From Xylocopa sonorina (Eukaryota > Arthropoda > Insecta > Hymenoptera > Apidae), in assembly GCF_050948175.1 (NCBI RefSeq), contig NW_027490177.1, positions 868,001 to 932,000 on the forward strand: a stretch of DNA of 64,000 nucleotides, given 5' to 3'. The translations under genes and the position numbers were made by a program. Below are positions 14,205 to 26,386 of this stretch, piece by piece. The notes beneath the pieces are model-generated. The model was not told where the DNA came from, did not search any database, and was given only the letters and a program-made list of their open reading frames with translations. Position 1 is the first letter of the stretch, and every line of letters starts with the position of its first letter.

Positions 14205-15040
14205 GCAATAAAGTTCTAATGCTTCTTAAAACGCGATATCGCACCTCATTTCTATGTTTCATGGTAAGATATAATATGATTTGCGAAGTGCTATGCATTC
14301 CTCCTCTACGATTCAAATGAATGTAAATGCGACACTTCCTTGCAAGGAAATAGCGTTTGCAAATGTCTACCTATCGTAGCAATAGTATTCTAATGCTTCT
14401 TAAAACGCGATATCGCATCACATTTCTATGTTTCATGGTAAGATATAATATGATTTGCGAAGTGTCATGTATTCCTCGTTTACACTTCAAATGAATGTAA
14501 ATGCGACACTTCCTTGCAAGGAAATAGCGTTTGCAGATGTCTACGTATCGTAGCAATAGAGTTCTAATGCTTCTTAAAACGCGATATCGCATCTCATTTC
14601 TATGTTTCATGGTAAAATATAATATGATTTGCGAAGTGTTATGTATTCCTCATCAACACATCAACTGAATATAAATGCGACACTTCCTTGCAAGGAAATA
14701 GCGTTTGCAGATGTCTACGTATCGAAGCAATAGAGTTCAAATGCTTCATAAAACGAGATATTGCATCTCATATCTATGTTTCATGATAAGATATAATATT
14801 CATTGCGAAGTGTTATGCATTCCTCGTCTACGATTCAAATGAATGTAAATGCAACACTTCCTTGCAAGGAAATAGCGTTTGCAGATGTCTACGTATCGTA
14901 GCAATAGAGTTCTAATGCTTCCTAAAACGCGCTATCGCATCTCGTTTCTATGTTTCATGGTAAGATATAATATGATTTGCGAAGTGTTATGTATTCCTCG
15001 TGTACACATCAAATGAATGTAAACGCGACACTTTCTTGCA
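14205..15040. repeat. Triplicated segment, copy 1 of 3
   Basis: It recurs near 18031-18960 and 20110-20955. The rare variant cttcataaaacgag appears once in each (gttcaa just before it at 14735, 18735 and 20649). The shift from copy 1 to copy 2 is 3826 bp at the left end and 4000 bp at the right end, so copy 2 has gained one monomer between about 18230 and 18430. Confidence 0.8.
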
Positions 15041-16346
15041 AGGAAATAGCGTTTGCAGATGTCTACGTATCGTAGCAATAGAGTTCTAATGCTACTTAAA
15101 ACGCGATATCCCATCTCGTTTCTATGTTTCGTGGTAAGATGTAATATGATTTGCGAAGTGTCATGTATTCCTCGTCTACACTTCAAATGAATGTAAATGC
15201 GACACTTCCTTGCAAGGAAATAGCGTTTGCAAATGTCTACCTATCGTAGCAATAGAGTTCTTATGATTCTTAAAACGCGATATCGCATCTCATTTCTACG
15301 TTTCATGGTAGGATATTATATGATTTGCGAAGTGTTATGTATTCCTCGTCTACACATCAAATGAATGTAAATGCGACACTTCCTTGCAAGGAAATAGCGT
15401 TTGCAGATGTCTACGTATCGAAGCAATAGATTTCAAATGCTTCTTAAAACGAGATATTGCATCTCATATCTACGTTTCATGATAAGATATAATATTCATT
15501 GCGAAGTGTTATGCATTCCTCGTCTACGATTCAAATGGAAGTAAATGCGACACTTCGTTGCAAGGAAATAGCGCTTGCAGATGTCTACTTATCGTAGCAA
15601 TAGAGTTCATATGATCCTTAAAACGCGATATCGCATCTCATATCTATGTTTCAAGATAAGATATAATATTCATTGCGAAGTGTTATGCATTCCTCGTCTA
15701 CGATTCAAATGAAAGTAAATGTGACACTTTCTTGCAAGGAAATAGCGTTTGCAGATGTCTACGTATCGTAGCAATAGAGTTCTAATGCTTCTTAAAACGC
15801 GATATCGCATCTCATTTCTATGTTTCATGGTAAGATATAATATGATTTGCGAAGTGTCATGTATTCCTCGTTTACACTTCAAATGAATGTAAATGCGACA
15901 CTTCCTTGCAAGGAAATAGCGTTTGCAGATGTCTACGTATCGCAGCAATAGAGTTCTAATGCTTCTTAAAACGCGATATCGCATCTCATTTCTATGTCTC
16001 ATGGTAAGATAAAATATGATTTGCGAAGTGTTATGTATTCCTCATCAACACATCAACCGAATGTAAATGCGACACTTTCTTGCAAGGAAATAGCGTTTGC
16101 AGATGTCTACGTATCGAAGCAATAGAGTTCAAATGCTTCTTAAAACGAGATATTGCATCTCATATCTATGTTTCATGATAAGATATAATATTCATTGCGA
16201 TGTGTTATGCATTCCTCGTCTACGATTCAAATGAATGTAAATGCAACACTTCCTTGCAAGGAAATGGCGTTTGCAGATGTCTACGTATCGAAGCAATAGA
16301 GTTCTAATGCTTCTTAAAAAGCGATATCGCATCTCATTTCTATGTT

Positions 16347-16518
16347 TCGTGGTAAGATATAATATGATTTGCGAAGTGTCATGTATTCCTCGTCCACGCT
16401 TCAAATGAATGTAAATGCGACACTTCCTTGCAAGGAAATAGCGTTTGCAGATGTCTACGTATCGTAGCAATAGAGTTCTTATGATTCTTAAAACGCGATA
16501 TCGCATCTCATTTCTGTT
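16347..16518. repeat. 172-bp monomer
   Basis: The 2-bp deletion tttctgtttc is followed by gtaagacataat, a context different from the other 172-bp monomers. Confidence 0.9.
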
Positions 16519-18458
16519 TCATGGTAAGACATAATATGATTTGCGAAGTGTCATGTATTCCTCCTCTACGATTCAAATGAATGTAAATGCGACACTTCCT
16601 TGCAAGGAAATAGCGTTTGCAAATGTCTACCTATCGTAGCAATAGTGTTCTAATGCTTCTTAAAACGCGATATCGCTTCTCATTTCTATGTTTCATGGTA
16701 AGATATAATATGATTTGCGAAGTGTTATTTATACCTTGTCTACACATCAAATGAATGTAAATGCGACACTTCCTTGCAAGTAAATAGCGTTTGCAGATGT
16801 CTACGTATCGTAGCAATAGAATTCTAATGCTTCTTAAAACGCGATATCGCATCACATTTCTATGTTTCATGGTAAGATATAATATTCTTTGCGAAGTGCT
16901 ATGCATTCCTCCTCTACGATTCAAATGAATGTAAATGCGACACTTCCTTGCAAGGAAATAGCGTTTGCAAATGTCTACCTATCGTAGCAATAGTGTTCTA
17001 ATGCTTCTTAAAACGCGATATCGCTTCTCATTTCTATGTTTCATGGTAAGATATAATATGATTTGCGAAGTGTTATGTATTGCTCGTCTACACTTCAAAT
17101 GAATGTAAATGCGACACTTCCTTGCAAGGAAATAGCGTTTGCAGATGTCTACGTATCGTAGAAATAGAGTTCTAATGCTTCTTAAAACGCGATATCGCAT
17201 CACATTTCTATGTTTCATGGTAAGATATAATATGATTTGCGAAGTGTCATGTATTCCTCGTTTACACTTCAAATGAATGTAAATGCGACACTTCCTTGCA
17301 AGGAAATAGCGATTGCAGATGTCTACGTATCGTAGCAATAGAGTTCATATGATTCTTAAAACGCGATATCGCATCTCATATCTATGTTTCAAGGTAAGAT
17401 ATAATATTCATTGCGAAGTGTTGTGTATTCCTCGTCTACACTTCAAATGAATGTAAATGCGACACTTCTTTGCAAGGAAATAGCGTTTGCAGGTGTCTAC
17501 GTATCGTAGCAATGGATTTCTGCTGCCTCTTAATACGCGATAACGCAACTCATTTCTATGTTTCATGGTAAGATATAATATGATTTGCGAAGTGTTATGT
17601 ATTCCTAGTCTACACTTCAAATGAATGTAAATGCGACACTTCCTTGCAAGGAAATAGCGTTTGCAAATGTCTACCTATCGTAGCAATAGTGTTCTAATGC
17701 TTCTTAAAACGCGATATCGCATCTCATTTCTATGTTTCATGGTAAGATATAATATGATTTGCGAAGTGTCATGTATTCCTCGTCTACACTTCAAATGAAT
17801 GTAAATGCGACACTTCCTTGCAAGGAAATAGCGTTTGCAAATGTCTACCTATCGTAGCAATAGTGTTCTAATGCTTCTTAAAACGCGATATCGCATCTCA
17901 TTTCTATGTTTCATGGAAAGATATAATATGATTTGCGAAATGTCATGTATTCCTCATCTACACTTCAAATGAATGTAAATGCGACACTTCCTTGCAAGGA
18001 AATAGCGTTTGCAGATGTCTACGTATCGTAGCAATAAAGTTCTAATGCTTCTTAAAACGCGATATCGCACCTCATTTCTATGTTTCATGGTAAGATATAA
18101 TATGATTTGCGAAGTGCTATGCATTCCTCCTCTACGATTCAAATGAATGTAAATGCGACACTTCCTTGCAAGGAAATAGCGTTTGCAAATGTCTACCTAT
18201 CGTAGCAATAGTATTCTAATGCTTCTTAAAACGCGATATCGCATCTCATTTCTATGTTTCATGGTAAGATATAATATGATTTGCGAAGTGTTATGTATTC
18301 CTCGTCTACACTTCAAATGAATGTAAATGCGACACTTCTTTGCAAGGAAATAGCGTTTGCAGATGTCTACGTATCGTAGCAATAGAGTTCTAATGCTTCT
18401 TAAAACGCGATATCGCATCACATTTCTATGTTTCATGGTAAGATATAATATGATTTGC

Positions 18459-18512
18459 GAAGTGTCATGTATTCCTCGTTTACACTTCAAATGAATGTAA
18501 ATGCGACACTTC
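18459..18512. repeat. Inverted pair gaagtgt with two acacttc copies
   Basis: gaagtgt at 18459-18465 is the reverse complement of acacttc at 18482-18488 and again at 18506-18512. The three 7-mers start 23 and 24 bases apart, about two helical turns each. The second acacttc overlaps the start of the 14-bp palindrome. The arrangement is present in most monomers; the middle copy is often changed to acacatc or cgattc. Confidence 0.7.
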
Positions 18513-18523
18513 CTTGCAAGGAA
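18510..18523. repeat. Perfect 14-bp palindrome ttccttgcaaggaa (example copy)
   Basis: The 14 bases at monomer positions 78-91 equal their own reverse complement. The palindrome is intact in most monomers. Recurrent variants break it: ttcctt-gcta-ggaa and ttcctc-gcta-ggaa (common in 1-12 kb), ttctttgc and ttcgttgc (common in 21-63 kb). Such dyads could extrude as cruciforms or bind a homodimeric protein; either role is inference. Confidence 0.85.
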
Positions 18524-18540
18524 ATAGCGTTTGCAGATGT

Positions 18541-18553
18541 CTACGTATCGTAG
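18541..18553. repeat. Short hairpin ctacg-tat-cgtag (example copy)
   Basis: Five-base complementary arms flank a 3-base loop at monomer positions 109-121, with a SnaBI palindrome (tacgta) overlapping the left arm. Two very common variants weaken it: ctacc in the left arm, and cgaag in the right arm. Confidence 0.75.
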
Positions 18554-18580
18554 CAATAGAGTTCTAATGCTTCTTAAAAC

Positions 18581-18590
18581 GCGATATCGC
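18581..18590. repeat. Perfect 10-bp palindrome gcgatatcgc (example copy)
   Basis: It sits at monomer positions 149-158 and contains an EcoRV site, so EcoRV digestion should give a ladder of about 174 bp. Frequent variants that destroy the dyad are gagatattgc and gcgatgtcgc. The latter and gcgatattgc also remove the EcoRV site. Confidence 0.85.
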
Positions 18591-19414
18591 ATCTCATTTC
18601 TATGTTTCATGGTAAAATATAATATGATTTGCGAAGTGTTATGTATTCCTCATCAACACATCAACTGAATATAAATGCGACACTTCCTTGCAAGGAAATA
18701 GCGTTTGCAGATGTCTACGTATCGAAGCAATAGAGTTCAAATGCTTCATAAAACGAGATATTGCATCTCATATCTATGTTTCATGATAAGATATAATATT
18801 CATTGCGAAGTGTTATGCATTCCTCGTCAACGATTCAAATGAATGTAAATGCAACACTTCCTTGCAAGGAAATAGCGTTTGCAGATGTCTACGTATCGTA
18901 GCAATATAGTTCTAATGCTTCTTAAAACGCGATATCGCATCTCGTTTCTATGTTTCATGGTAAGATATAATATGATTTGCGAAGTGTTGTGTATTCCTCG
19001 TCTACACTTCAAATGAATGTAAATGCGACACTTCTTTGCAAGGAAATAGCGTTTGCAGGTGTCTACGTATCGTAGCAATAGAGTTCTTATGATTCTTAAA
19101 ACGCGATATCGCATCACATTTCTATGTTTCATGGTAAGATATAATATGATTTGCGAAGTGTTATGTATTCCTCGTCTACACATCAAATGAATGTAAATGC
19201 GACACTTTCTTGCAAGGAAATAGCATTTGCAGATGTCTACGTATCGTAGCAATGGATTTCTGCTGCCTCTTAATACGCGATAACGCAACTCATTTCTATG
19301 TTTCATGGTAAGATATAATATGATTTGCGAAGTGTTATGTATTCCTAGTCTACACTTCAAATGAATGTAAATGCGACACTTCCTTGCAAGGAAATAGGGT
19401 TTGCAAATGTCTAC

Positions 19415-20110
19415 CTATCGTAGCAATAGTGTTCTAATGCTTCTTAAAACGCGATATCGCATCTCATTTCTATGTTTCATGGTAAGATATAATATGATTT
19501 GCGAAATGTCATGTATTCCTCTTCTACACTTCAAAAGAATGTAAATGCGACACTTCCTTGCAAGGAAATAGCGTTTGCAGATGTCTACGTATCGTAGCAA
19601 TAGAGTTCTAATGCTTCTTAAAACGCGATATCGCACCTCATTTCTATGTTTCATGGTAAGATATAATATGATTTGCGAAGTGCTATGCATTCCTCCTCTA
19701 CGATTCAAATGAATGTAAATGCGACACTTCCTTGCAAGGAAATAGCGTTTGCAAATGTCTACCTATCGTAGCAATAGTGTTCTAATGCTTCTTAAAACGC
19801 GATATCGCATCTCATTTCTATGTTTCATGGTAAGATATAATATGATTTGCGAAATGTCATGTATTCCTCTTCTACACTTCAAATGAATGTAAATGCGACA
19901 CTTCCTTGCAAGGAAATAGCGTTTGCAGATGTCTACGTATCGTAGCAATAGAGTTCTAATGCTTCTTAAAACGCGATATCGCACCTCATTTCTATGTTTC
20001 ATGGTAAGATATAATATGATTTGCGAAGTGCTATGCATTCCCCCTCTACGATTCAAATGAATGTAAATGCGACACTTCCTTGCAAGGAAATAGCGTTTGC
20101 AAATGTCTAC
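19415..20110. repeat. Tandem dimer duplication (2 x 348 bp)
   Basis: The dimers at 19415-19762 and 19763-20110 are almost identical. They share the unusual gcgaaatgtc and cctcttctac variants at a 348-bp shift. This is a recent two-monomer duplication. Confidence 0.85.
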
Positions 20111-20955
20111 CTATCGTAGCAATAGTGTTCTAATGCTTCTTAAAACGCGATATCGCATCTCATTTCTATGTTTCATGGTAAGATATAATATGATTTGCGA
20201 AGTGTTATGTATTCCTCGTCTACACTTCAAATGAATGTAAATGCGACACTTCTTTGCAAGGAAATAGCGTTTGCAGATGTCTACGTATCGTAGCAATAGA
20301 GTTCTAATGCTTCTTAAAACGCGATATCGCATCACATTTCTATGTTTCATGGTAAGATATAATATGATTTGCGAAGTGTCATGTATTCCTCGTTTACACT
20401 TCAAATGAATGTAAATGCGACACTTCCTTGCAAGGAAATAGCGATTGCAGATGTCTACGTATCGTAGCAATAGAGTTCATATGATTCTTAGAACGCGATA
20501 TCGCATCTCATTTCTATGTTTCATGGTAAGATATAATATGATTTGCGAAGTGTTATGTATTCCTCATCAACACATCAACTGAATATAAATGCGACACTTC
20601 CTTGCAAGGAAATAGCGTTTGCAGATGTCTACGTATCGAAGCAATAGAGTTCAAATGCTTCATAAAACGAGATATTGCATCTCATATCTATGTTTCATGA
20701 TAAGATATAATATTCATTGCGAAGTGTTATGCATTCCTCGTCTACGATTCAAATGAATGTAAATGCAACACTTCCTTGCAAGGAAATAGCGTTTGCAGAT
20801 GTCTACGTATCGTAGCAATAGAGTTCTAATGCTTCCTAAAACGCGTTATCGCATCTCGTTTCTATGTTTCATGGTAAGATATAATATGATTTGCGAAGTG
20901 TTATGTATTCCTCGTGTACACATCAAATGAATGTAAATGCGACACTTTCTTGCAA
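20110..20955. repeat. Triplicated segment, copy 3 of 3
   Basis: It matches copy 2 at a shift of 11 monomers. Its right end (cgtgtacacatc after ctcgtttctatg) is closer to copy 1 than to copy 2, so the three copies are mosaics of each other. Confidence 0.75.
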
Positions 20956-22037
20956 GGAAATAGCATGTGCAAATGTCTACGTATCGTAGCAATGGATTTC
21001 TGCTGCTTCTTAAAACGCGATATCGCAACTCATTTCTATGTTTCATGGTAAGATATAATATGATTTGCGAAGTGTTATGTATTCCTAGTCTACACTTCAA
21101 ATGAATGTAAATGCGACACTTCCTTGCAAGGAAATAGCGTTTGCAAATGTCTACCTATCGTAGCAATAGTGTTCTAATGCTTCTTAAAACGCGATATCGC
21201 ATCTCATTTCTATGTTTCATGGTAAGATATAATATGATTTGCGAAGTGTCATGTATTCCTCGTCTACACTTCAAATGAATGTAAATGCGACACTTCCTTG
21301 CAAGGAAATAGCGTTTGCAAATGTCTACCTATCGTAGCAATAGAGTTCTTATGATTCTTAAAACGCGATATCGCATCTCATTTCTATGTTTCATGGTAAG
21401 ATATAATATGATTTGCGAAGTGTCATGTATTCCTCGTCTACACTTCAAATGAATGTAAATGCAACACTTCCTTGCAAGGAAATAGCGTTTGCAAATGTCT
21501 ACCTATCGTAACAATAGAGTTCTTATGATTCTTAAAACGCGATATCGCATCTCATATCTATGTTTCAAAATAAGTAATAATATTCATTGCGAAGTGTTAT
21601 GCATTCCTCGTCTACGATTCAAATGAAAGTAAATGCGACACTTCCTTGCAAGGAAATAGCGTTTGCAGATCTCTACGTATCGAAGCAATAGATTTCAAAT
21701 TCTTCTTAAAACGAGATATTGCATCTCATATCTACGTTTCATGATTAGATATAATATTCATTGCGAAGTGTTATGCATTCCTCGTCTACGATTCAAATGA
21801 AAGTAAATGCGACACTTCCTTGCAAGGAAATAGCGATTGCAGATGTCTACGTATCGTAGAAATAGAGTTCATATGATTCTTAAAACGCCATATCGCATCT
21901 CATATCTATGTTTCAAGATAAGATATAATATTCATTGCGAAGTGTTATGCATTCCTCGTCTACGAATCAAATGAAAGTAAATGCGACACTTTCTTGCAAG
22001 GAAATAGCGTTTGCAGATGTCTACGTATCGTAGCACT

Positions 22038-22907
22038 GGATTTCTGATGCTTCTTAAAACGCGATATCGCATCTCATTTCTATGTTTCATGGTAAGATAT
22101 AATATGATTTGCGAAGTGTCATGTATTCCTCGTCCACACTTCAAATGAATGTAAATGCGACACCTCCTTGCTAGGAAATAGCGTCTGCTGATGTCTAGGT
22201 ATCGTAGAAATAGAGTTCTAATGCTTCTTAAAACGCGATATCGCATCACATTTGTATGTTTCATGGTAAGATATAATATGATTTGCGAAGTGTTATGTGT
22301 TCCTCGTCTACACTTCAAATGAATGTAAATGCGACACTTCCTTGCTAGGAAATAGCGTTTGCAGATGTCTACGTATCGTAGCAGTGGATTTCTGATGCTT
22401 CTTAAAACGCGATATCGCATCTCATTTCTATGTTTCATGGTAAGATATAATATGATCTGCGAAGTTTCATGTATTCCTCGTCCACACTTCAAATGAATGT
22501 AAATGCGACACCTCCTTGCTAGGAAATAGCGTCTGCTGATGTCTAGGTATCGTAGAAATAGAGTACTAATGCTTCTTAAAACGCGATATCGCATCACATT
22601 TCTATGTTTCATGGTAAGATATAATATGATTTGCGAAGTGTTATGTATTCCTCGTCTACACTTCAAATGAATGTAAATGCGACACTTCCTTGCTAGGAAA
22701 TAGCGTTTGCAGATGTCTACGTATCGTAGCAATGGATTTCTGATGCTTCTCAAAACGCGATATCGCATCTCATTTCTATGTTTCATGGTAAGATATAATA
22801 TGATTTGCGAAGTGTTATGTACTCCTCGTCTACACATCAAATGAATGTAAATGCGACACTGCCTTGCTAGGAAATAGCGTTTGCAGATGTCTACGTATTG
22901 TGGCAAT
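22038..22907. repeat. Dimeric HOR, 348-bp period
   Basis: The variant ggatttctgatgc recurs at 22038, 22386 and 22734, exactly 348 bp apart. It alternates with monomers carrying gtctaggtatcgtagaaat. The open minus-strand frame is longest here (382 codons at 21932-23080) because no stop-creating variant lies in these monomers. Confidence 0.8.
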
Positions 22908-23200
22908 AGGTTTCTTATGATTCTTAAAGCGCGATATCGCATCTCATTTCTATGTTTCATGGTAAGATATAATATGATTTGCGAAGTGTCATGTATTCCT
23001 CGTCCACACTTCAAATGAATGTAAATGAGACACTTCCTTGCAAGGAAATGGCGTTTGCAGATGTCTACGTATCGAAGCAATAGAGTTCAAATGCTTCTTA
23101 AAACGAGATATTGCATCTCATATCTATGTTTCATGATAAGATATAATATTTATTGCGATGTGTTATGCATTCCTCGTCTACGATTCAAATGAATGTAAAT

Positions 23201-24592
23201 GCAACACTTCCTTGCAAGGAAATAGCACTTGCAGATGTCTACGTATCGTAGCAATGGATTTCTGCTGCTTCTTAAAACGCGATATCGCATCTCATTTCTA
23301 TGTTTCATGGTAAGATATAATATGATTTGCGAAGTGTTATGTATTCCTAGTCTACACTTCAAATGAATGTAAATGCGACACTTCCTTGCAAGGAAATAGC
23401 GTTTGCAAATGTCTAACTATCGTAGCAGTAGTGTTCTAATGCTTCTTAAAACGCGATATCGCATCTCATTTCTATGTTTCATGGTAAGATATAATATGAT
23501 TTGTGAAGTGTCATGTATTCCTCGCCTACACTTCAAATGAATGTAAATGCGACACTTCCTTGCAAGGAAATAGCGTTTGCAAATGTCTACCTATCGTAGC
23601 AATAGTGTTCTAATGCTTCTTAAAACGCGATATCGCATCTCATTTCTATGTTTCATGGTAAGATATAATGTGATTGGCGAAGTGTCATGTATTCCTCTTC
23701 TACACTTCAAATGAATGTAAATGCGACACTTCGTTGCAAGGAAATAGCGATTGCAGATGTCTACGTATCGTAGCAATAGAGTTCTAATGCTTCTTAAAAC
23801 GCGATATCGCAACACATTTCTATGTTTCATGGTAAGATATAATATGATTTGCGAAGTGTTATGTACTCCTCGTCTACACATCAAATGAATGTAAATGCAA
23901 CACTTCCTTGCAAGGAAATAGCACTTGCAGATGTCTACGTATCGTAGCAATGGATTTCTGCTGCTTCTTAAAACGCGATATCGCATCTCATTTCTATGTT
24001 TCATGGTAAGATATAATATGATTTGCGAAGTGTTATGTATTCCTAGTCTACACTTCAAATGAATGTAAATGCGACACTTCCTTGCAAGGAAATAGCGTTT
24101 GCAAATGTCTAACTATCGTAGCAGTAGTGTTCTAATGCTTCTTAAAACGCGATATCGCATCTCATTTCTATGTTTCATGGTAAGATATAATATGATTTGT
24201 GAAGTGTCATGTATTCCTCGCCTACACTTCAAATGAATGTAAATGCGACACTTCCTTGCAAGGAAATAGCGTTTGCAAATGTCTACCTATCGTAGCAATA
24301 GTGTTCTAATGCTTCTTAAAACGCGATATCGCATCTCATTTCTATGTTTCATGGTAAGATATAATGTGATTGGCGAAGTGTCATGTATTCCTCTTCTACA
24401 CTTCAAATGAATGTAAATGCGACACTTCGTTGCAAGGAAATAGCGATTGCAGATGTCTACGTATCGTAGCAATAGAGTTCTAATGCTTCTTAAAACGCGA
24501 TATCGCAACACATTTCTATGTTTCATGGTAAGATATAATATGATTTGCGAAGTGTTATGTACTCCTCGTCTACACATCAAATGAATGTAAAT
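23201..24592. repeat. Tandem tetramer duplication (2 x 696 bp)
   Basis: The units at 23201-23896 and 23897-24592 share rare variants at a 696-bp shift: gtctaactatcg (about 23407 and 24103), ttgtgaagtgtc with cctcgcctac, and ataatgtgattggcg. Matching stops just after 24592, where the next unit has tgctagg in place of tgcaagg. Confidence 0.88.
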
Positions 24593-25759
24593 GCGACACT
24601 TCCTTGCTAGGAAATAGCGTTTGCAGATGTCTACGTATCGTAGCAATAGAGTTCTTATGATTCTTAAAACGCGATATCGCATCTCATTTCTATGTTTCAT
24701 GGTAAGATAGAATATGATTTGCGAAGTGTTATGTATTCCTCGTCTACACTTCAAATGAATGTAAATGCGACACTTCCTTGCAAGGAAATAGCGTTTGCAG
24801 ATGTCTACGTATCGAAGCAATAGATTTCAAATTCTTCTTAAAACGAGATATTGCATCTCATATCTACGTTTCATGATTAGATATAATATTCATTGCGAAG
24901 TGTTATGCATTCCTCGTCTACGATTGAAATGAAAGTAAATGCGACACTTCCTTGCAAGGAAATAGCGATTGCAGATGTCTACGTATCGTAGCAATAGAGT
25001 TCATATGATCCTTAAAACGCGATATCGCATCTCATATCTATGTTTCAAGATAAGATATAATATTCATTGCGAAGTGTTATGCATTCCTCGTCTACGATTC
25101 AAATGAAAGTAAATGAGACACTTCATTGCAAGGAAATAGCGATTGCAGATGTCTACGTATTGTGGCAATAGAGTTCTAATGATTCTTAAAACGCTATATC
25201 GCATCTCATTTCTATGTTTCATGGTAAGATATAATATGATTTGCGAAGTGTTATGTATTCCTCGTCTACACTTCAAATGAATGTAAATGCGACACTTTCT
25301 TGCAAGGAAATAGCGTTTGCAGATGTCTACGTATCGTAGCAATAGATTTCAAATGCTTCCTAAAACGAGATATTGCATCTCATTTCTATGTTTCATGGTA
25401 AGATATAATATGATTTGCGAAGTGTTATGTATTCCTCGTCTACACATCAAATGAATGTAAATGGGACACTACCTTGCTAGGAAATAGCGTTTGCAGATGT
25501 CTACGTATCTTAGCAATAGATTTCAAATGCTTCTTAAAACGAGATATTGCATCTCGTATCTACGTTTCATGATAAGATATAATATTCATTGCGAAGTGTT
25601 ATGCATTCCTCGTCTACGATTCAAATGAATGTAAATGCGACACTTCCTTGCAAGGAAATAGCGATTGCAGATGTCTACGTATCGTAGCAATAGAGTTCAT
25701 ATGGTTCTTAAAACGCGATGTCGCATCTCATATCTATGTTTCAAGATAAGATATAATAT

Positions 25760-26386
25760 TCATTGCGAAGTGTTCTGCATTCCTCGTCTACGATTCAAAT
25801 GAAAGTAAATGAGACACTTCATTGCAAGGAAATAGCGATTGCAGATGTCTACGTATTGTAGCAATAGAGTTCTAATGCTTCTTAAAACGCGATATCGCAT
25901 CTCATTTCTATGTTTCATGGTAAGATATAATATGATTTGCGAAGTGTTATGTATTCCTCGTCTACACTTCAAATGAATGTAAATGCGACACTTTCTTGCA
26001 AGGAAATAGCGTTTGCAGATGTCTACGTATCGTAGCAATGGATTTCTGATGCTTCTTAAAACGCGATATCGCATCTCATTTCTATGTTTCATGGTAAGAT
26101 ATAATATGATTTGCGAAGTGTCATGTATTCCTCGTCCACACTTCAAATGAATGTAAATGCGACACTTCCTTGCTAGGAAATAACGTCTGCAGATGTCTAG
26201 GTATCGTAGAAATAGAGTTCTAATGCTTCTTAAAACGCGATATCGCATCACATTTCTATGTTTCATGGTAAGATATAATATGATTTGAGAAGTGTTATGT
26301 ATTCCTCGTCTACACTTCAAATGAATGTAAATGCGACACTTCCTTGCAAGGAAATAGCGTTTGCAGATGTCTGCGTATCGAAGCAA
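25760..26386. repeat. Segment duplicated 31 kb away (56893-57519)
   Basis: About 0.63 kb matches 56893-57519 with a constant shift of 31133 bp. That is 179 monomers minus 13 bp, and the 13 bp equal the six 172-bp monomers and the one 173-bp monomer lying between. Shared markers are gtattgtagc, ggatttctgatgc and ataacgtctgc. Confidence 0.8.

Larger units (their letters stand above)
18433..18606 (+). repeat. Representative near-consensus monomer (174 bp)
   Basis: This unit differs from my hand-derived consensus at only about two positions (gtcatg for gttatg near base 31 and cgtttac for cgtctac near base 48). It is a useful reference copy. The consensus has about 63 G+C out of 174 (36%) and nine CpG dinucleotides, against about six expected from base composition. 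Landmarks inside it are a gaagtgt/acacttc inverted pair, a central 14-bp palindrome, a ctacg/cgtag hairpin and a 10-bp palindrome containing an EcoRV site (gatatc). The phase, starting at tcatggtaag, is arbitrary. Confidence 0.95.
18031..18960. repeat. Triplicated segment, copy 2 of 3
   Basis: It shares the caataaagttc and tagtattc variants with copy 1, and cttcataaaacgag with copies 1 and 3. It contains one more monomer than copy 1. The shift to copy 3 is 1914 bp, exactly 11 monomers. Confidence 0.8.
12831..21930. repeat. Mosaic satellite region between HOR blocks
   Basis: Tandem monomers keep the 174-bp phase but are more mixed than in 1-12.83 kb, with subfamilies alternating irregularly. 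Two 172-bp monomers occur (13391-13562 and 16347-16518). Local duplications are listed separately. No gene-like or unique sequence was seen. Confidence 0.85.

Noticed and set aside
18433..18606. CENP-B box
   Set aside because: No match to the TTCG-N4-A-N2-CGGG core on either strand of the consensus; ttgcgaag has only superficial resemblance.
18433..18606. tRNA-derived or other Pol III-type short element as origin of the monomer
   Set aside because: No A-box/B-box pair, no poly-T terminator, no poly-A tail and no target-site duplications are visible.
21540..21600. Suspected indel at tttcaaaataagtaataatattc
   Set aside because: Base counting shows the same length as the usual tttcaagataagatataatattc; the differences are substitutions, and the phase is unchanged.
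21932..23080. 382-codon open frame on the minus strand, and about a hundred shorter ones like it
   Set aside because: They follow from a 58-codon repeat period with one stop-free consensus frame. Starts and stops fall wherever recurrent monomer variants occur, and no promoter, conserved domain or length conservation is visible. Not annotated as coding.
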